NCBI GenBank assembly: GCA_030849065.1
Contig: JASAON010001634.1
Coordinates: 62,001 to 126,000, forward strand
DNA length: 64,000 nucleotides
Source: Jaenimonas drosophilae
Lineage: Eukaryota; Euglenozoa; Kinetoplastea; Trypanosomatida; Trypanosomatidae
Reading direction: 5' to 3'
Part shown: in pieces, positions 40,909 through 51,400 of the stretch
Layout of the letters: each line of letters starts with the position of its first letter
How positions within the stretch are numbered: position 1 is the first letter of the stretch
Program-made: the position numbers and the translations under genes
Notes under the pieces: model-generated
What the model saw: the letters and a program-made list of their open reading frames with translations, nothing else
Told to the model about the DNA's origin: nothing
Database searches by the model: none

Positions 40909-41127
40909 ATGGATGACTTTCGGTGCATTCGTTGTCGATGTGAATCACCTTCAGAGTCATTACTCCCCTCCCGTCTTCCCGATGAACACCATCGAGCTAT
41001 GAGCTCGCTATATCCTCAAGGTGTGTTGAACTGTTTGCTGCGATGCTGTAGGCCAAGTGGCTTTTCTTTGTTGTTTTCAGTCCACTGTGTGCTGATGTAT
41101 TGTTCGGGAGGGGAAGTTCTAGTGTGA
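40909..41127 (+). CDS. Candidate 72-residue Cys-rich frame
   Basis: Starts MDDFRCIRCRCESPSES after a pyrimidine-rich stretch at 40845-40900. A second tract ending TTGTTGTTTTCAG lies inside the frame at about 41068-41083 and looks like an SL acceptor. The frame may therefore be UTR. Weak call. Confidence 0.22.
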   Translation: MDDFRCIRCRCESPSESLLPSRLPDEHHRAMSSLYPQGVLNCLLRCCRPSGFSLLFSVHCVLMYCSGGEVLV

Positions 41128-41556
41128 ATGTTGCGAGAACAGCTGGTTGATGTAAGAGATTGACTGCCGTCTGGATGGTTGGATTACAGGTTCAATGGCT
41201 ATGCATGCCGTAGTTCCGTTCGCTTGGAGTGAATAGGAATGCCCATCCCTAAATGCTTTGAAATTTTACGGCCGTCTTATATTTGTTGTAATTTTTCTGA
41301 CGTCTGAAGACTTCGAAAGTTGCGCCACTGTTGTAGTGAGCACCCACAGCTCCAATCATCACGCCTTTGGTGATGGGAGTCTACCATTAATAACTTTGTG
41401 CTGATTCTTTTTTTTTTTTGTTTCTTGTGCGTGCACATCAGATACCACTACATTCACCTTGGCCACTTGTCGTGAATTTCACACATTGGCTCCATCAAGA
41501 CATAGTCACATCAAGGTTTTTTCCCTTATCCGACCATAATCAAAGCAGCTAAGGAG

Positions 41557-41940
41557 ATGGCTGCCATGGGAAAGAAGGATGACGCCCCAATTGACGTAAC
41601 GTGGGAGGACCAGCAACGCATTTGCACTTTTTCCAGACTTCACCGTCGCATTCAGCACCTTCTGAAGCGTCAGGCGATGCTCAACGATGACGTGGAGAAG
41701 TTGGAAGATGCCAGCACCGAAGCCATGATTTGCGATGATGTGAAGTATGTCTTTGGAGAGGCGTTTGTCGACTTGGAATCTGGCCGCGCCGTGGATTTCC
41801 TTGAGGAGGACAAGGAACGCGTTGAAGAGGAGAAGGCCGAGGTGGCTGCGGAGCTCAAGGAGCTGGACAACGCACTGAGTGGCCTGAAGGCACAACTCTA
41901 CGCGAAGTTTGGCTCCCAGATTTATCTTGAGGACAAGTAA
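41557..41940 (+). CDS. PFD4: Prefoldin subunit 4
   Basis: The product has 127 residues and aligns along the whole length of eukaryotic prefoldin 4: VTWEDQQRICTFSRLHRRI, KLEDASTEAMICDD, VFGEAFVDLESG, and the conserved end LKAQLYAKFGSQIYLE. It is a beta-type prefoldin with two helices of a coiled coil around a short hairpin. Prefoldin is a hexamer that hands unfolded actin and tubulin to the CCT chaperonin. Another chaperonin relative lies in the left array, but the two are not linked by position. Confidence 0.95.
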   Translation: MAAMGKKDDAPIDVTWEDQQRICTFSRLHRRIQHLLKRQAMLNDDVEKLEDASTEAMICDDVKYVFGEAFVDLESGRAVDFLEEDKERVEEEKAEVAAELKELDNALSGLKAQLYAKFGSQIYLEDK

Positions 41941-42045
41941 GCATCGTCGAGCCGAACCTCTTGACTTGACCGCTAGATACTCTGTGGTGCATCCTTCTTC
42001 GCGGAATCTTGGTGTCTGTGTCAGTCACTCTCGCTTCCCTGTAGG

Positions 42046-42395
42046 ATGCAGAGAGAGAAGCAGCGGGAAACGATTGGCATTGAACCAGATCAGAACCCTG
42101 TGAGCGCCGCTCGGGAGGTGCGCCGCCAGTCTTGTCGTAAAGTAAGTCAACTCGCTTCACGGATGGGTAGGCCTGCACTGTGGACGCTGCTAGATGGTGT
42201 TGAGGTTTGGTATATGAACAGAATCCTCAAAAGCTTCTCAAACTTTCCTTGTTTTTTTTGTGATCAATTGTTAGCACTCATTGCTAGGGGCCTGTGATCT
42301 ATCAAGGAACGGTTGCTGGCGGTGTGACGTCGTCGATCCTCGTGGTAGAAGACGATCAGTATCCTGGCCGTGACAACCTCGCATCGCTGGATTGA
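42046..42395 (+). CDS. Candidate two-exon small gene with possible cis-intron 42142-42287
   Basis: Just after a clean SL acceptor (CTCTCGCTTCCCTGTAG, AG at 42043-42044), ATG 42046 opens MQREKQRETIGIEPDQNPV and runs 32 codons to AAA at 42141. GTAAGT begins at 42142. At 42250-42287 is a tract ending in TTAG and then CTAG. Directly after the second AG, 42288-42392 reads GPVIYQGTVAGGVTSSILVV and ends acidic, YPGRDNLASLD, then TGA. This second part is in another frame, has no ATG and is preceded by an in-frame TAG, so it needs splicing or a frameshift to be translated. Joined, it would give 67 residues. Unspliced, the first frame stays open to 42297 (83 residues). Cis-introns are extremely rare in trypanosomatids. 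No family recognised. Confidence 0.35.
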
Positions 42396-42589
42396 GCATT
42401 ATTGTCATTGCCATTGATTATTCCGAGCTGCTTGCGACTCGCTAACTCACGAAAGGGGCTGCTCCGTACCTCTGTCCATCGTGTGACCGTCTTGAGTTAC
42501 TGCGACGGTGCTTGCGCGGCTTTGTTTTCTCGTTTATTGTCGTGTGCGGTGACGTTCTGTTTCCCTTCCCTCGCTCTGATTCGCTAACC

Positions 42590-45373
42590 ATGCAGCAGTG
42601 TGACAAGCCCGGCGGCCCCATGCATGAGGTCATTCGGCGTACTCTAGACGAACTTAATGTCCACAACTATTATGGCGTTATAACCATAGTCTCACAGGCC
42701 CTGGCGGGATGTGAACGAGTTTCCAATGATGGGCGTCCCCTACCGCGACCATCCCAGCTAGGCGACCAGCGAAGCGCAGTCGGCGTCGGCGTTCGTGCCG
42801 CACGTATTGTGCCTACAGATGCTGGAGCTGCGGGCACTCAGTCAGCAAATAGTACATCCGTGGTAGGAAAGCCTGTCGTGGTCGCACGCGGGATTTCGGC
42901 AGCCTCGCTTTCAACTTCCACCAACTTGAACAGCACAACCAGTGCAACCGCCTCCACCACCCAGAATAGCAATCTAACAACTCCCCCCAAAGCCGCCATA
43001 GCAGGGCCGTCCGCTGGGGCAGGTGGGGTAGGTACCGAAGAAACCCGTCATGTGTTCAACCAAACACAAATCTTACGATTGCTTCTACTACGTGCGGAGG
43101 CCTTCTCCAACACGAAGCAACATGAGAAGGCATTGCAGGATGCCATTGAAGCGGTTGAGGTGTCTCAGCGGCAGTCAGCTGAAGCCTATTTTACTGTGGG
43201 AAGGGAGCAGCGCAAGCTCTTTCGAATTCCTGAGTCGGTTGCCGCATTTGATATCGCTCAGGCGCTTCTTCGATCGATAGGAACTGCTTCCTCCACGCAG
43301 GTCGTGAGCGACGATGGTAGTTTGGCTGAGCGTCCCAGCGATGCTGAGTTCTTTGCTGCGCGCGGCTTCACGGTGGATGACGTGAGGCGTCTTGGAGTGA
43401 CAAGACGGGAGTTTGAGTACCAGGAGTCGCAATCACGCATGATCGGTTCTGGGGAAGCAGACACCCCTCCTACCTCAAGCAGTGCGACCCCTGTTGCTGG
43501 GGGTTCCCGAGCGACATTTGGAGCAACACCTAGCTCGACTCCCGTCATGAATCACCTGGATCCCATGGCGTTTTCTACGGACAAACAGGAGATATCTCTG
43601 CCCAGCGTCAACAGCACGCCGCGAAACCAACCAACGAATGTGCTCGCTGTGACTGACGGTGATGCAGCTGATGCTGGGGATGAAGGCGCCGACCCCCCTC
43701 AAGGCCGTTGTGGAATGTCTCTGGCTGAACTTAGTATGTGGCGGCGGCTAGCAAGAGAGTCTCGAGCCTTGGCTTCTATGCGTGTTTCGCGAACTGTTCC
43801 CTCTTCTGTATTGGAAACAGCAATGACATTGCTCGATAGACGCGTCTCTGCAGTGCGTGGAGCGCTCACCATTGCGGTAGAAAACTGCACCAGTAGGCCA
43901 CTGCGACTGGTTGGTTGTCTCGCACCGAGTGCCATGTATATTGGTGGATTCTACTTCCCCGATCTTGTGACACATAGCAGCTGTGGCGTTGGGCTAATAC
44001 AACCAAAGGGGTGGAGCGGTTACTCCGGAGTGGTTTGCTACGAGGTCGATGATGCCGTCTGTTGCATGTGCTACTTCGACTGCCCACTACTGAGCGGGCT
44101 AAAGTGTGGTGTTCGGTTCGTGGGATTACGGAGTGCCGCCCTTCGAAAGGCATTTACTCTGGAGACTGGCTGCCACGTGCCATCAGGTGGAATCGCACAA
44201 GATCAGGCAATCACTCCCCCCAATCCACCTCTACGCTCCCCAAATTGTGGAGAAGAAGCCAATATCACAGTATCGGCAGACACACTTGCTGCAGCTGTAA
44301 AGGCTGTGAAGACGCAACCTCCTGGAGCCTGGAGTACGTCACACACAGTAGCCATTAAGGGAAAGAGCCGAACGGTGAAAGTGGCGTGCCGGATGGTGGA
44401 GGGTAGCCGCTCCATCAACTTTACCGTCATGGAGGCGGTGCCTATCCGTCTCCGTAGCGTTGAGCTCTTAACTGCTCTGGAGTACGGAGGTGCACCAGTG
44501 CTGAAGAAGCTGAGCGCGGTGAACCGCCGATACCGGCAGCTGGTGAATAACTTACCCCCACCTCTGTTTTTTAGCACCGGAGCGGCGCGGCGCGCATACC
44601 CCGATTATTGCATTCCGGCAGATCTGACCAGCTCCCCGTTTACTATCCGCGATCGTGAGCCAGTCACCTGGAAGATTTGCTTCGAGTCGCGCATTGTGGA
44701 TCAAGAGGAGCTTGTGGTTGTTGACGAGACAGATCCGTCGCACACAATTCTCGCCATCACCTGTGACACCCAGTCGTGGGTCACGGGCACTATTTCCTAT
44801 GGCGACAAGCGCAGCCCACTCCTCTCTATTAAGGAGAGCTGGAATCCCTTCAACAAGTCAGTCTTTGTGAACGCGGCATCCGGTCGTACCTTTGCTCGCT
44901 GTAACAACACCCAAGGAGTCTTCTCATTTCATGTGGGCAACGACACTAGTGGAAAGTTGACGGAGGAGCCTCACTTCACCGTCCAGCGACGAGCAAATCC
45001 GGCTGGGCGTGACCTGCCCAAAGGACGACTCTTTCAGGGCTCAGAAATTCCTGTTGCCACTCCTGGTGCTGTGCTGCCTCCAGCGCCCTCTGCTCCCCCT
45101 AGTCATGCCAACAACCTGACCCCCTTGGCAGCAAGAGCAGAGCACTACACTGTGTGGAGGCCGCACAAGGAATCTGGTGGAAACCTTGTCAGCAGCGGTA
45201 ATCCCCCCGCGCGGACGAATAGCGGATCTGACATTGCGGCAGAACTCAAGTGCTACGTTCTCGCCAATGCACAAACGAAGGTAAAGAATATTTGCCTTGT
45301 CGAGATGAAAATTTTCCCGGGGGCGGATGCGCTGCTTGTTGCCGCGTTGGCATTCTGCATTCATCGATGGTAA
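42590..45373 (+). CDS. TPR protein with beta-sandwich middle and tubby/LURP-like C-terminus
   Basis: The product has 927 residues. A TPR-like helix set lies at about 155-225 (LLLRAEAFSNTKQHEKALQD, AYFTVGREQRKLFRIPES), interrupted by low-complexity segments. Residues about 405-520 form a strand-rich domain (ALTIAVENCTSRPLRLVG, GWSGYSGVVCYEVDDAVCC). Its strand order and motifs resemble the actinoporin/cytolysin fold; that is a weak inference. The last 300 residues resemble tubby/LURP/scramblase-type barrels (ILAITCDTQSWVTGTISYG, VKNICLVEMKIFPGADALL, and a final hydrophobic helix AALAFCIHRW). Such barrels bind membrane phosphoinositides. There is no signal peptide. The first AG after the tract before ATG 42590 falls inside codon 2, so ATG 42620 is an alternative start. 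Confidence 0.8.
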   Translation: MQQCDKPGGPMHEVIRRTLDELNVHNYYGVITIVSQALAGCERVSNDGRPLPRPSQLGDQRSAVGVGVRAARIVPTDAGAAGTQSANSTSVVGKPVVVARGISAASLSTSTNLNSTTSATASTTQNSNLTTPPKAAIAGPSAGAGGVGTEETRHVFNQTQILRLLLLRAEAFSNTKQHEKALQDAIEAVEVSQRQSAEAYFTVGREQRKLFRIPESVAAFDIAQALLRSIGTASSTQVVSDDGSLAERPSDAEFFAARGFTVDDVRRLGVTRREFEYQESQSRMIGSGEADTPPTSSSATPVAGGSRATFGATPSSTPVMNHLDPMAFSTDKQEISLPSVNSTPRNQPTNVLAVTDGDAADAGDEGADPPQGRCGMSLAELSMWRRLARESRALASMRVSRTVPSSVLETAMTLLDRRVSAVRGALTIAVENCTSRPLRLVGCLAPSAMYIGGFYFPDLVTHSSCGVGLIQPKGWSGYSGVVCYEVDDAVCCMCYFDCPLLSGLKCGVRFVGLRSAALRKAFTLETGCHVPSGGIAQDQAITPPNPPLRSPNCGEEANITVSADTLAAAVKAVKTQPPGAWSTSHTVAIKGKSRTVKVACRMVEGSRSINFTVMEAVPIRLRSVELLTALEYGGAPVLKKLSAVNRRYRQLVNNLPPPLFFSTGAARRAYPDYCIPADLTSSPFTIRDREPVTWKICFESRIVDQEELVVVDETDPSHTILAITCDTQSWVTGTISYGDKRSPLLSIKESWNPFNKSVFVNAASGRTFARCNNTQGVFSFHVGNDTSGKLTEEPHFTVQRRANPAGRDLPKGRLFQGSEIPVATPGAVLPPAPSAPPSHANNLTPLAARAEHYTVWRPHKESGGNLVSSGNPPARTNSGSDIAAELKCYVLANAQTKVKNICLVEMKIFPGADALLVAALAFCIHRW

Positions 45374-45731
45374 CTGCTGCAATCATATCAATTACTCCAC
45401 AGAGATTTCCCTGGTATTATTGGTTGTGCTCTGTGGGTCCAGCCAATGGATGGAAGTGAGAGAATGGTGTCACAGCTTTGGTGTGTGCTACTCAGGGCAC
45501 AGCATCAAATCCTGTTAGTCCAGGTTTTCGAAACCAACTGTGTTGCGTTGATGGGCATCAACACCTTCCGCGCCTTTGCGGTCGAGATTTTCAATGACAT
45601 GGATGAACTGCATACCGTAGTTGCGCTATCCTCTTGAACAGAGCAAATGTGTCACAGACCTCGGTCTCCGTGTTCTCTCTCTCTCTCTATAGTAGTACCA
45701 AGAGTACTGACCAACAACATTAGACTGCCAG
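45374..45731 (+). promoter_or_regulatory. Spacer with CT-repeat SL acceptor for PH-like gene
   Basis: A (TC)n tract at 45673-45688 followed by TATAG gives an acceptor at 45691-45692, 40 bases before ATG 45732. The remaining spacer is 3' UTR of the TPR gene; nothing else seen. Confidence 0.7.
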
Positions 45732-47300
45732 ATGGCGTTCTGTGCTTTTCCGAGCGAGCAGTCCACGGTACCCAAGTTCCAAAACAGGGCATCCACGGAG
45801 AAGCGTCGATATGCTCCAGTATTTCTTTGTGAAGGATGGGCTGAGAAGGCATCAACGGGTCGTAGCTTTTTCCATCGAGATGAATGGCAACGCCGCTATG
45901 TCTTCGTGACTCCGGCAGGACTTGGATACACAAGTGTCAACCCACGGGAGAGGTCGTCCTATCTCGCTGACCGACACCTCCCCAAGTCAGCCGCCACAAC
46001 TTTCATTCCTTTCTGCCATCGTCGTCACACAGGTGAAATAGTTCTGAACAGTGTTTACTATATTCGAGACGTCTCTGCGCTGCAGCACCCTCAGGTGCCC
46101 AGTACACCATCATCTTCTGCACGCTCAGCGCTGGGGTCTACCAGAAGTTCTCTCCGACGAAGCAGTGCTACCATGACAACGTGTTGCCATTTGGAGCGTC
46201 AAAGCACCAAAACCACATTAAGTCCGTCAGGCTCGCTGGATATCAACTCGCCACTACCCTCCGCAGATGTGGCGTTACACAGCGAGGAGACTGTGAAGCT
46301 CTACTACTATACTGGCGTATCTTTTGTGGAGGGCGGAAAACGTAATCTCCTCGTGCTTCGTACCACTGACGCTTCCTTCTACTCCGTGCTGGTGCAGTGC
46401 CTTCCGTTGTTCCTTCATCAAGGTTGCACATCAAATGGAGGGGTGCCAATTGCGCATCCGCTGGAGCGTCGCTCGGTGGATGAGCTTAGCCACCAACCGT
46501 GGCTGAAGAACCGTGAGGTTCCCTTTCGGAGCCCTTTTCTGCTCTTCAAAGATCCTGACATCTGCACTTCGTCTGAGGGGGTAACTCTGCATGAGGCGTG
46601 CCTTTCGTGGGATGAGGGGGAACAAGATCGTGTAGTTCGGCCGACGATGCAAAAGCTGCGACATTTGCGCGAGTTCAAATTGCGACGTGCGGGTGCAGCG
46701 AAGTGCCGGGCACATGGAGATCGATTATCATGCGCGACGCACTCTGATGCTAGCTTGCGTAGTCGGACCAACTGCACCACCACTTCGGCCATTACAAATG
46801 GTGAGACGACTTGTGCCGCGCAGAGCGAAAGCTCTGCGAGTGCGCAGGATGTGAGAGCCCTGTCCAGCAGTGTAAAGATAGTGACCGTGAGGAGTGGGGC
46901 GGAGGCCCAGCCTAACCCGCTCCACAGACATGCCTCCGACGCCCCGCCTTCAGCACGCAGGGTACATGGAACAGGGAGAGAAGCGGCTGTTCTCCGGACC
47001 TACGCAGCGCAGGCGCGCGAACCTATCCAGCCCCTGAATGGGCCACTGGCAGCAGGGCGTTCTCACTATGACCTTATCTCCGACCTGAATGCGCACATTG
47101 AGTCATGCGGCTTTGTGGATGAAAACTGCAGTGCAAGCTTTAGCCACAGCAACTGCAGTGATGCGCAAATGTCTGGTGAGAACAGCAGTTTTTCTGATAT
47201 TTCGACTCATCGAATCAACGGCTATCTTGCAAAGGAGCCAGGATCCCGGCTTACGAAGAGTGCTTCCGGTAGGCGCGCAATCAAAGAAAGCGGAGAGTGA
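45732..47300 (+). CDS. PH-like domain protein
   Basis: The product has 522 residues. At 33-70 is a PH-type start (CEGWAEKAS, then EWQRRYVFVTPAGLGYTS), with strand continuation at about 95-115 (GEIVLNSVYYIRDVS). After a Ser-rich insert come further strands and a closing helix at about 195-235 (VKLYYYTG, RNLLVLRTTDASFYSVLVQC). This reads as a split PH domain. The remainder is polar and disordered. It may bind phosphoinositides or a small GTPase, but key basic residues cannot be judged by eye. Confidence 0.7.
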   Translation: MAFCAFPSEQSTVPKFQNRASTEKRRYAPVFLCEGWAEKASTGRSFFHRDEWQRRYVFVTPAGLGYTSVNPRERSSYLADRHLPKSAATTFIPFCHRRHTGEIVLNSVYYIRDVSALQHPQVPSTPSSSARSALGSTRSSLRRSSATMTTCCHLERQSTKTTLSPSGSLDINSPLPSADVALHSEETVKLYYYTGVSFVEGGKRNLLVLRTTDASFYSVLVQCLPLFLHQGCTSNGGVPIAHPLERRSVDELSHQPWLKNREVPFRSPFLLFKDPDICTSSEGVTLHEACLSWDEGEQDRVVRPTMQKLRHLREFKLRRAGAAKCRAHGDRLSCATHSDASLRSRTNCTTTSAITNGETTCAAQSESSASAQDVRALSSSVKIVTVRSGAEAQPNPLHRHASDAPPSARRVHGTGREAAVLRTYAAQAREPIQPLNGPLAAGRSHYDLISDLNAHIESCGFVDENCSASFSHSNCSDAQMSGENSSFSDISTHRINGYLAKEPGSRLTKSASGRRAIKESGE

Positions 47301-48414
47301 GTTGTGATTTGTCGACTCCTTCTCAAATCTGAGCCATGCAGCTCTCTTACTTGTGGGCGTTCCTGATGTAAGTGCCCGCCCGTGCTCTCGTGACGTTTGC
47401 TCCCTTTCACCAGATACTCAGCTCAACTATGTCGCGTTTCCTTGGGCAAATACGTCTTTTCCTTCATCGCCACGGAAGAAGAGATCTGTAGTGATGCGCG
47501 TTGCCTTCATCATATCCAATGGAAGCAATTTCTTTTCTTGTTTACTGTTGGTGGAGTCATATATTCGTTTTGTTCGTTTGCTCAGCAATAATGTGTGCTT
47601 CACTTCTTGATGGTAACGAGACCGTAGCTGGGGATCACTACGGTGCGTTCTCACACTACAACATGAACTGAAGTGCGGCGAACGGTGGTAGCGGAAATTT
47701 CCAGAGAGCCATGTGATTACTTGCTCTTTCCTCCGTCCTCTGCCCCAGGCATTGCGAGGCACACATTTTTTTTTTATGCACTGCTGTTTCTTCTTGATTC
47801 GTACACCCTCTCTTCTATGCTTCTGTGATTTTGCCAGCACAAAAACCAGGCACTCAGTTGTTTGTGGAAGAGCTTTTCTAATCCGGCGCAGCTTGTGCGT
47901 TTGTTGGGATAGTACTGTTTGTGTTTCGTTCTTCCTTTCTTCCTTTCCTTTGTGTTGTGAACCGGGTGACATGGTGACGACTTTTGCAGCTCGCGAGATG
48001 CTCCTCCATCTGTGCGTCAGCACCTCACCCTTTCCAGCTTCCCCATCAACATCAACATTTCTTTGCTTGACTTAATAGGGTTTGCTCAGCTGCCGCTCCC
48101 CCCTTCTCGCTTGTTGGACGCTCTCTCCTGAGTGATTGCCAGCTTGTGCATGATCCCCTATTTTTCAACCCCTTCCCATTTTCATACATCTGAGCCAACC
48201 GTCTGGGTACGAAGGCGTGGAGTTTACGTGGGGATTATACCGACATCTACAAATCTCTCTCTCCCGTTGCGTACATGTGGGACCTTACCTCGCTGTACTG
48301 TTACTCCTCTACCATTGCTGAGCTCGAATGATTTTCTTTCCCCCTTTCGTCTACGTGTTTTGTACAGGCCCCAATACTGGCAAGCCAAGTGGACGCTATT
48401 TAGCTCATTCAACC
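47301..48414. other. Intergenic region, 1114 bases
   Basis: Pyrimidine-rich throughout on the plus strand; ATGs are common. Frames open here without ATG or with short leader-like ATGs are not called. The last part holds the acceptor described at 48330-48367. Confidence 0.6.
48330..48367 (+). promoter_or_regulatory. SL acceptor that sets the start of the RhoGAP-like gene
   Basis: TTTTCTTTCCCCCTTTCGTC followed by GTTTTGTACAG places the acceptor at 48366-48367. This lies after an in-frame ATG at 48328, so that ATG is outside the mRNA and the start becomes 48415. Confidence 0.75.
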
Positions 48415-51400
48415 ATGGGGGCTACATGCACCTCTGCTGGCCATACATTTCCGCTTGCTATTTGCGGGAATGACTCACCCTCGCGGAAGGAGGCGAAGAG
48501 GTCCAAGCTCCTCCCTGCCTACTTTGGTGTGCCCCTGCGTGACCTTGTAAGATATGAACGTACTTATCTTGGAATTGTCTCACCAAAGGACCTTGCTCAC
48601 TTCCCCCCACTGATGGACGAGAAACCCTCATCGAAGGCCTCTATGCCGGAAGAGGATGCAAATCGCGATCTCGCACTTGTAGAGAGCCAAGTGGCCGTGG
48701 CGCGCGGCCTCACCCTCAGCGTACACCGCATCACCCCTCCTCCTCCGGATAAGGTGAAGGCTTCTGGTGAGCAGAATCAAGTGTTTTGCGAGGGTGCGGT
48801 CGACTACGTCCCCCTTTTTCTTCAGGCTGTGGCGTTTTGGTGGGGGAGTGAGGCCAACGCAACAAACAACACGCAAAGCACGACTGCCCCTCTCCAGGCG
48901 GCCGTGCCTAACGTAGTGATGGATCGTAGCGCGCTGGCGACACGACCAGAGATGTGGGCGGCATTGGTGGAAACGCATGTCAATTCACTTGTTCCTGGTA
49001 ACAAGTACAAGAAACAGCTACGGAAGGCCTCAGCCGGGGCACGTAAGTCTTCTGAGTCGAAGGTTAAGCGCTGGTTCGGATCGGCCTTCAAGCAACGTGG
49101 TGAGCGACCTCGCATGGATTTTCTCAAGCTAAAAATTGAGCGAGATGAGTATCGACGACAGCACCAAGTGCCAAGCGCAACGATGCCCGTGGACCCGCTG
49201 CCTGCCGAGGAAGCGCTCCGAACACTCACTGGTGCACGTCTCTTTGAGGAGACGATGACGCTCTTTTATCCTCCCGTTACTCGGGGAGAAGGCATTCCAC
49301 CCCCGTGTGCGCTGCGTTTGCTGCGAGTCTACTTACAGCGACTTCCAGAGCCTCTCGTCCCCCTCAGCTGCACAAACCTTCTTGAAACGTACTTGGGAAC
49401 TGTCGGCTACCTCAACTCTGAGGATGACACTGACGTCGAGGATGGGGCACCGCACCAGAAACCGGACTCTACCGGGGTGATGCTCACGGTGGATGAAATC
49501 CTTCGTTCAAACTTTGCACACATTAGGCCGACAGCCTACTGCACGATGGTTTTTCTCCTCCGCTTGCTGCGATCACACCGTCTTACGTTGACAGACTCCG
49601 ATATGGTGCCTGTGTTGGTGGATTCCATTCGAAGTCAGAAGTCGCCACGGGTCATCCAATACCTCCTTAGCCACCACATTCACGAGCTTCAGCTAGATGC
49701 GGTGGTGACAGAGGATCGATCAGTGCAGGAGGCGTGGAGCGAGGTGAGTGAGACGATTCCTCTGGATGTCCCAATATCAGCAGAGGTTACTCGAGAGGCG
49801 GAGGCTGACGCGGGGTCTGGGACTTCGGGGAAGGAAGTTCGCGAAGGTGATGATGATGATGCAGTCGTTTCAGCAGCCAGGGCAGTGCCAGCCGAGGAAA
49901 CCGCAAGTGCAGGTGGCGAGAAGGCGGACTTACAAGCCCTACCAGCTCGCCGGCGAAGGCGACGCACTCGGCAACCAGGGCACACTGGCGAAGGCACCTC
50001 AAATGCAGAGGAGAGCAGCATTCTTCCTGATAATAGTCAGAGCTCTGCAGCTGCAGATGAAGCACCTGTTGCCAACTCAACTGCTCCCTTGGCTCCAGAG
50101 GTACTACCCGAGGCGATTGAGGAGCGTGTAGCAACAGCTACAGTGGTGGAGGTGGCGGAGTCTAAACCCAAGCCAGTGGCCAACGTGGAGGCTGATGAAA
50201 AGGAGCGGACAGATTGCAAGGTGAGCATGCCTCAATCTCCGGACACGAGGCTGACAATGGAATCCGATGATGCTTCATCGTGCTCTTCGGCCTTCCCATG
50301 TGCACCACAACTGGCAGCCACCGCTGTGGCCAAGCGTGACGAGGCCACTAAGTGTCCAACAAAGTCGATCCTGCGTATGCAACCACCCTCGGATGATGAT
50401 ACTACCACCGACGACCTGAGCGAAGCTGACAACGCGGCTGCTGAAACCTGTGTGACAGCCACCACGCAGGCCGGTACGCAAAGTTCCCTCCCAACTCTGT
50501 TGGACGGCACCGCGCTGTCACCTCCACGGCATTCCGACGGAGTGAACACCACAATGCCACCAGCAAGTTCGGTGGGGGAGAGCGGCCTGAATCTACCCAC
50601 GTCAACCCCAGCGAGCCCCGAGCCCGAGAAACTTTTGAGTGAAAAATCCTCCCCGCAGCTTCCCCCTGCTCCAGTTCTGCTTCCTCCAGCGATGTCAACC
50701 CCCCCTCCCCCACCCCTGGAGGTGCCTGCCGTTCCGAGCTCAGCCCCTGAGTTGCCCAGCCACTCACTTTCCGTGGAAGAGGAGGAGGATCTTGTGGGAG
50801 TGGGCCATGCAATCAGTCACCACACCGGCAAGTCGCTCCCATCTCCCTATAAGGAAGTGAAGGGCCTTGCCCAACGTCGCCCCTCATTTGCTGGCAGTGC
50901 AAGCCAGACGGACACCGTCAACATTGCCGACATCTCGCCCGTGAAGAGGAACAACAGTTCCATTCTCCCACCAAGTCAAATGGAAGAGGAAGAGGAGTTC
51001 CAGGGCTTCAAGCTTCATAGCCACAGCACCAGCCAAAACACCCCACTTCCTACACGTGCCCCACACAGCAGTGGAAGCAATCCCGTAACAGGCGCAAGCG
51101 CCACACCAAGCTCACCATCCAGCGGCAGCTTTCATCCAATCTCCACCGACGCCCCCACAGCGGCAATCACTGGGCCCCTCGCCATCCCTGTTGCCTTGGC
51201 CACCCAACCAATGCCCGTCGTGGCTTCGGATGCTCAAAAAGGAGTGGTACTGCCAGCTCCCACGCCACATCCACTAGTCAATACCGATTCAGTACATCCT
51301 GCTGGCGTGCGGCTGACGCCAACCAAGCTCGACAACAACTTAAAGCTTTCCAGTCAAGGTTCACACTCGACGCCTGCCGAGACATCGGCTCCGAACCGCC

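Larger units (their letters stand above)
39162..41556. other. Long intergenic region, 2395 bases
   Basis: Holds two weak small-gene candidates (39850-40086 and 40909-41127). Pyrimidine tracts with AG occur near 39790-39840, 41050-41080 and 41408-41442; the last is the likely acceptor for prefoldin subunit 4. ATGs are frequent on the sense strand. No snoRNA boxes recognised. Confidence 0.55.
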
